NCBI GenBank assembly: GCA_026396845.1
Contig: JAPLWC010000096.1
Location: 1-6,291, forward strand
DNA from: Candidatus Gottesmanbacteria bacterium
GTDB lineage: Bacteria > Patescibacteriota > Microgenomatia > UBA10105 > UBA927
Length of the DNA stretch: 6,291 bases
Reading direction: 5' to 3'
This document shows positions 4,299 through 6,291 of this stretch, piece by piece (position 1 is the stretch's first letter; the number at the start of each line of letters is the position of its first letter). A program made the translations under genes and the position numbers. The notes beneath the pieces were generated by a model, which did no database searches, was not told the origin of the DNA, and was given only the letters and a program-made list of their open reading frames with translations.

Positions 4299-4739
4299 TT
4301 ATTTCCTGTATTCAAGACACCTGGGTTCTCTCATTGTGTTGCATGCCATTAGCGTACACATTGAACGACCGTTATCAACGCTACATGTGTTACAACCGTC
4401 AAAATACGATATACACCCGTCTTTAATTAACTGTTGAATTACTGTGTCATTTGTTTGATATTTTTCAATCGGTTTACAAACATTTGGCGTACAACTTCCG
4501 TATAAAAAGCAGAATCCTTGTTTGTCTATTAAACATTTCAAATCACTTCCATATTCCAGTACAGATTTTCCCCACATTACCCCGTCATAGATACAAGGCA
4601 TTCTTTTCCAGGGTAAACCCAACTTACTTTCATAAGGCTGCGGTAATACGCTGCAGTGATTGCTAACGTAGATTGGTACTGAAACGAACGTGCAGAATAT
4701 AATTACCAAACCAATTAAGATTAATAGAATTATTCGCAT
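4299..4739 (-). CDS. Small membrane-anchored cysteine-rich exported protein
   Basis: 146 residues on the minus strand, ATG at 4739. A strongly hydrophobic N-terminal segment (about 3-24) acts as signal or anchor; there is no lipobox, since Cys16 is preceded by Phe. The remainder has twelve cysteines (29, 49, 69, 77, 83, 88, 109, 116, 119, 128, 133, 141), an even number suited to six disulfides in an oxidising environment outside the cell. The C-terminal part has the spacing DGCISYFDGCNTCSV, then CTLMAC and RCLEY, which resembles short secreted cysteine-rich modules I have seen in environmental bacteria, but I cannot name the family. A role as a surface protein or inhibitor is possible but unsupported. 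The stop lies 11 bases from the end of the convergent tRNA-Leu(GAG). The region is more AT-rich than its neighbours. No Shine-Dalgarno sequence is present; a near-leaderless promoter precedes it. Confidence 0.8.
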   Translation of the reverse strand: MRIILLILIGLVIIFCTFVSVPIYVSNHCSVLPQPYESKLGLPWKRMPCIYDGVMWGKSVLEYGSDLKCLIDKQGFCFLYGSCTPNVCKPIEKYQTNDTVIQQLIKDGCISYFDGCNTCSVDNGRSMCTLMACNTMREPRCLEYRK

Positions 4740-4748
4740 GTTAGTTTA

Positions 4749-4757
4749 ATCATATCA
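4749..4757 (-). promoter_or_regulatory. Extended -10 of the cysteine-rich protein gene
   Basis: On the minus strand TGATATGAT fits an extended -10 with one change (TATGAT). The start would be near 4742, leaving a leader of about three bases before ATG 4739. No -35 is clear. Confidence 0.45.
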
Positions 4758-4773
4758 CGTACGAACTAACCGA

Positions 4774-4782
4774 TGATATAAT
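4774..4782 (+). promoter_or_regulatory. Extended -10 upstream of a short ORF
   Basis: TGATATAAT is a perfect extended -10; the predicted start is near 4789, followed by AGGAG (4795-4799). It is divergent from the promoter of the cysteine-rich gene. Confidence 0.55.
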
Positions 4783-4807
4783 ATCTAAGCGAACAGGAGT
4801 TTGTAGT

Positions 4808-4882
4808 TTGGATAAGCCTGCATCAGCCCATGGAGTTGTGCGTACAGGTGTTCAAACTGACGATACTCCTCCGCACATTTAG
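4808..4882 (+). CDS. Possible 24-residue ORF or leader peptide
   Basis: A perfect extended -10 (4774-4782), AGGAG (4795-4799) and a TTG at 4808 eight bases later open a frame that ends at TAG 4880-4882, 33 bases before the HAD gene. The product, beginning MDKPASAHGVVRTG, has no recognisable motif or membrane segment. The promoter and ribosome site are the only support; the TTG start and small size make chance likely. It may instead be a leader peptide, a short RNA, or the remnant of a longer gene. Confidence 0.3.
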   Translation: MDKPASAHGVVRTGVQTDDTPPHI

Positions 4883-4900
4883 CCTCAAAAGAGGAAGTTA

Positions 4901-4909
4901 TGCTATAAT
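4901..4909 (+). promoter_or_regulatory. Extended -10 giving a leaderless HAD mRNA
   Basis: TGCTATAAT is a perfect extended -10. Standard spacing puts +1 at 4916, the A of the HAD start codon, so the mRNA would have no leader. No Shine-Dalgarno sequence is placed for that ATG, which fits. Confidence 0.65.
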
Positions 4910-4915
4910 TTCCAC

Positions 4916-5551
4916 ATGATGAAGGTATTATTATTTGACCTTGGAAACGTTGTGTTAACGAACGATCTTCCGTATCACACCCCCGAGCAAGCTAAGGATT
5001 TCTGCGAACATTTTAACGTAACTCTAGATAATCTTGACAGTGCGTTCAACGTTTCATTTCCTGATTTTTCTTTAGGGAGAATATCAGAAGATGAATTTTG
5101 GAAAAGATATCTCTTTACCGCTCGAGCCAAGGAGATTAATGTCCCTTATGCAAAGGAATTTTACAGAAGAAATCAGGCAGAAATGGAAACAATGGTTTCC
5201 CTTCTTGATGATTTGAAAGATACCAGCCGTTTAGCGGCTTTATCTACTATTCCAAAAGAATGGTTAGCGTTTAAAAGAGATAAGTTTAAGCTTGATAGGT
5301 ATTTTGAAATAATTATAAGTTCGGGAGAATATGGCGTTAGCAAACCAGACCCCAGGATTTATGAAATAGCAATACAAAGATTACATGTTGAGCCTAGAGA
5401 GGTGCTCTTTGTTGATGATATGGAATTGATGCTTACCCCCGCGCGGGAAATCGGAATGGAAACAATTCTTTTTAGAGGACAGGAAGACTTACTAATGAGA
5501 TTACGCTATCACGATCCAGAATTAGCCCTGCCCAAAAGATCAAGAAAATAA
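4916..5551 (+). CDS. HAD-superfamily phosphatase, subfamily IA type
   Basis: 211 residues with the four HAD motifs. Motif I is FDLGNV with nucleophile Asp8; Gly10 stands where many members have the second Asp, as is common in the FDLGNV group that includes sugar-phosphate phosphatases such as YihX. Motif II is ALST (Ser110/Thr111), motif III is SKPD (Lys143), and motif IV is FVDD (Asp167, Asp168; magnesium). A helical cap of about 75-80 residues lies between motifs I and II, as in subclass I. Such enzymes are usually soluble hydrolases of small phosphorylated metabolites; the substrate cannot be predicted. The start is ATG 4916 or the next codon, ATG 4919; an in-frame stop at 4880-4882 and the lack of other starts exclude anything upstream. 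It is apparently transcribed alone, without a leader. The C-terminus is basic (PKRSRK). Confidence 0.9.
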   Translation: MMKVLLFDLGNVVLTNDLPYHTPEQAKDFCEHFNVTLDNLDSAFNVSFPDFSLGRISEDEFWKRYLFTARAKEINVPYAKEFYRRNQAEMETMVSLLDDLKDTSRLAALSTIPKEWLAFKRDKFKLDRYFEIIISSGEYGVSKPDPRIYEIAIQRLHVEPREVLFVDDMELMLTPAREIGMETILFRGQEDLLMRLRYHDPELALPKRSRK

Positions 5552-5618
5552 GTGGGACCTAGGATCAGTGGTATAACAGCGCCTCACAGCCTCCATTTGT
5601 TGAATAATGTGTTCAAGT

Positions 5619-5654
5619 TGGCTATCATTGAATGCACCAGCCTATAGCCATTTT
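5619..5654 (+). terminator. Possible terminator after the HAD gene
   Basis: TGGCTAT (5619-5625) pairs with ATAGCCA (5644-5650), followed by TTTT (5651-5654). The 18-base loop holds a small CATT/AATG helix. The T-run overlaps the -35 of the next promoter. The stem is short, so confidence is modest. Confidence 0.4.
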
Positions 5655-5681
5655 GACAAATAGCCCTCTAAGTGCTATCTT
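5653..5681 (+). promoter_or_regulatory. Near-consensus sigma-70 promoter
   Basis: A perfect TTGACA (5653-5658), a 17-base spacer and TATCTT (5676-5681) preceded by TGC, which adds the extended -10. The start is predicted near 5688, about three bases before ATG 5691. This is the only strong -35 in the window and suggests high, housekeeping-sigma expression. Confidence 0.75.
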
Positions 5682-5690
5682 CCGCTCACT

Positions 5691-6291
5691 ATGTTCAAAG
5701 GTTTTGAGCGCGAACCGCAAAAAGAGGGCGAAAAATCCCGAGTAAAAGATATCCCATTGGGTGAATCAGCATTTACTCCCGAGCAAAGCAAGGCTCTTGA
5801 GCGTAAGGGCTATATAATTTACCCGCTTACCGGTCAGTCCATTGCTTCTCTTCGGGATGCCGGTCATCCGTTTTGGTCTACCTGGCACAAAGGAGAATCC
5901 TTTGAGACCTTATCCTCACTTCGCACGGAAGTAGCCATCAATCCAAACAGGCTTTTTCTTCCCAAAAGCAACGGGAAAACACTGGATGAGCAGCTTAGTA
6001 TGGTAGTGGACTTTGGTAAGGAAATTGGTGGTGAGGTTACCGGGACGACTGCTATCCTTGGAGGTGTTTCCGATTATGCAGAAGTGGCATTTGGTCACCT
6101 CGATCGGAAAGGACAACGGTTATTTGACAAAAATTTTAATTACGACTATGCCCGTACGATCACCCCAACAGGCGAGTTCAGCGTTGCGATCGTGGGTTGC
6201 TTCAACGACGACCACGGCCTGCGCGTCGGCGACCTGCCTCAGGGTGGTAGTGGCGACGGCCACGTCTGGGCGGTTCCTCTGGTAGTGCCTT
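5691..6291 (+). CDS. Unrecognised conserved-looking protein, 3' end missing
   Basis: The frame is open from ATG 5691 to the window edge, giving 200 whole codons and no stop. The N-terminal 25 residues are charged and probably disordered; the rest is an alpha/beta protein with well-spaced motifs: YIIYPLTGQSIASLRDAG (41-58), an aromatic FWSTWH (61-66), EVAINPNRLFLPKSNGKTL (80-98) and VWAVPLVVP at the visible end. There is no signal peptide or membrane segment. I recall proteins of this pattern as frequent uncharacterised genes in Patescibacteria, but can give no function and have not checked it. It is driven by the strongest promoter in the window with a very short leader. GC content jumps to about 66% in the last 120 bases (from about 6171), yet the frame stays open and protein-like. 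Because the gene is cut by the window edge, its length is unknown. Confidence 0.75.
   Translation, partial: MFKGFEREPQKEGEKSRVKDIPLGESAFTPEQSKALERKGYIIYPLTGQSIASLRDAGHPFWSTWHKGESFETLSSLRTEVAINPNRLFLPKSNGKTLDEQLSMVVDFGKEIGGEVTGTTAILGGVSDYAEVAFGHLDRKGQRLFDKNFNYDYARTITPTGEFSVAIVGCFNDDHGLRVGDLPQGGSGDGHVWAVPLVVP

Noticed and set aside
4238..4437. Plus-strand frames starting inside tRNA-Leu(GAG)
   Set aside because: They begin within the tRNA and run antisense to the cysteine-rich gene, which has a proper hydrophobic N-terminus.
5569..5577. TGGTATAAC as another promoter after the HAD gene
   Set aside because: No ORF, ribosome site or structured RNA follows before the strong promoter at 5653, so I do not support it as a feature.
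1..6291. UGA recoding as in some Patescibacteria lineages
   Set aside because: TGA ends the frames at 922-924 and 2935-2937 and does not interrupt any convincing gene.

Overview
The window looks like the junction between an integrated mobile element (left, about 1-2871) and a bacterial chromosome (right, about 2872-6291). The host is probably a member of the Candidate Phyla Radiation (Patescibacteria). This is an inference from the style of the large serine recombinase, the small taxonomically restricted proteins, three tRNA-Leu genes without an encoded CCA, and genes whose promoters sit so close to the start codon that the mRNAs should have little or no leader. Nothing in the sequence proves the taxon. 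The genetic code appears standard: TAA, TAG and TGA all act as stops.

Left part: the 3' part of an unrecognised gene (1-659), a 63-residue unknown protein (733-924), a 58-residue ribbon-helix-helix DNA-binding protein (1088-1264) and a 505-residue large serine recombinase (1420-2937). Between the last two lies a structured leader: a possible weak terminator, an extended -10 promoter with predicted start near 1313, then two long stem-loops that interleave and cannot both form. These plausibly control the recombinase.

Junction: the recombinase frame has no stop of its own. It runs without a frame break into the 3' end of a tRNA-Pro(UGG) gene on the opposite strand, starting exactly at the CCA, and takes its TGA from inside that gene. 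This makes the tRNA 3' end the likely integration site. tRNA-Pro is the only tRNA here with an encoded CCA.

Right part: tRNA-Leu(CAG) lies upstream of tRNA-Pro on the minus strand and is divergent from tRNA-Leu(UAA) on the plus strand. A membrane-anchored polysaccharide deacetylase (3199-4176) begins one base after the end of tRNA-Leu(UAA), so trimming of the tRNA 3' end would itself leave an essentially leaderless mRNA. tRNA-Leu(GAG) follows. Then come a convergent, cysteine-rich, membrane-anchored small protein (4299-4739, minus), a possible 24-codon ORF, a HAD phosphatase predicted to be leaderless (4916-5551), and the start of an unrecognised protein driven by a near-consensus promoter (5691 to the window end).

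The recombinase and RHH genes have Shine-Dalgarno sequences, while most chromosomal genes seem to lack leaders. This is a second hint that the two halves have different origins. There is no stretch longer than 300 bases without a gene. I see no CRISPR array, no insertion sequence and no rRNA.
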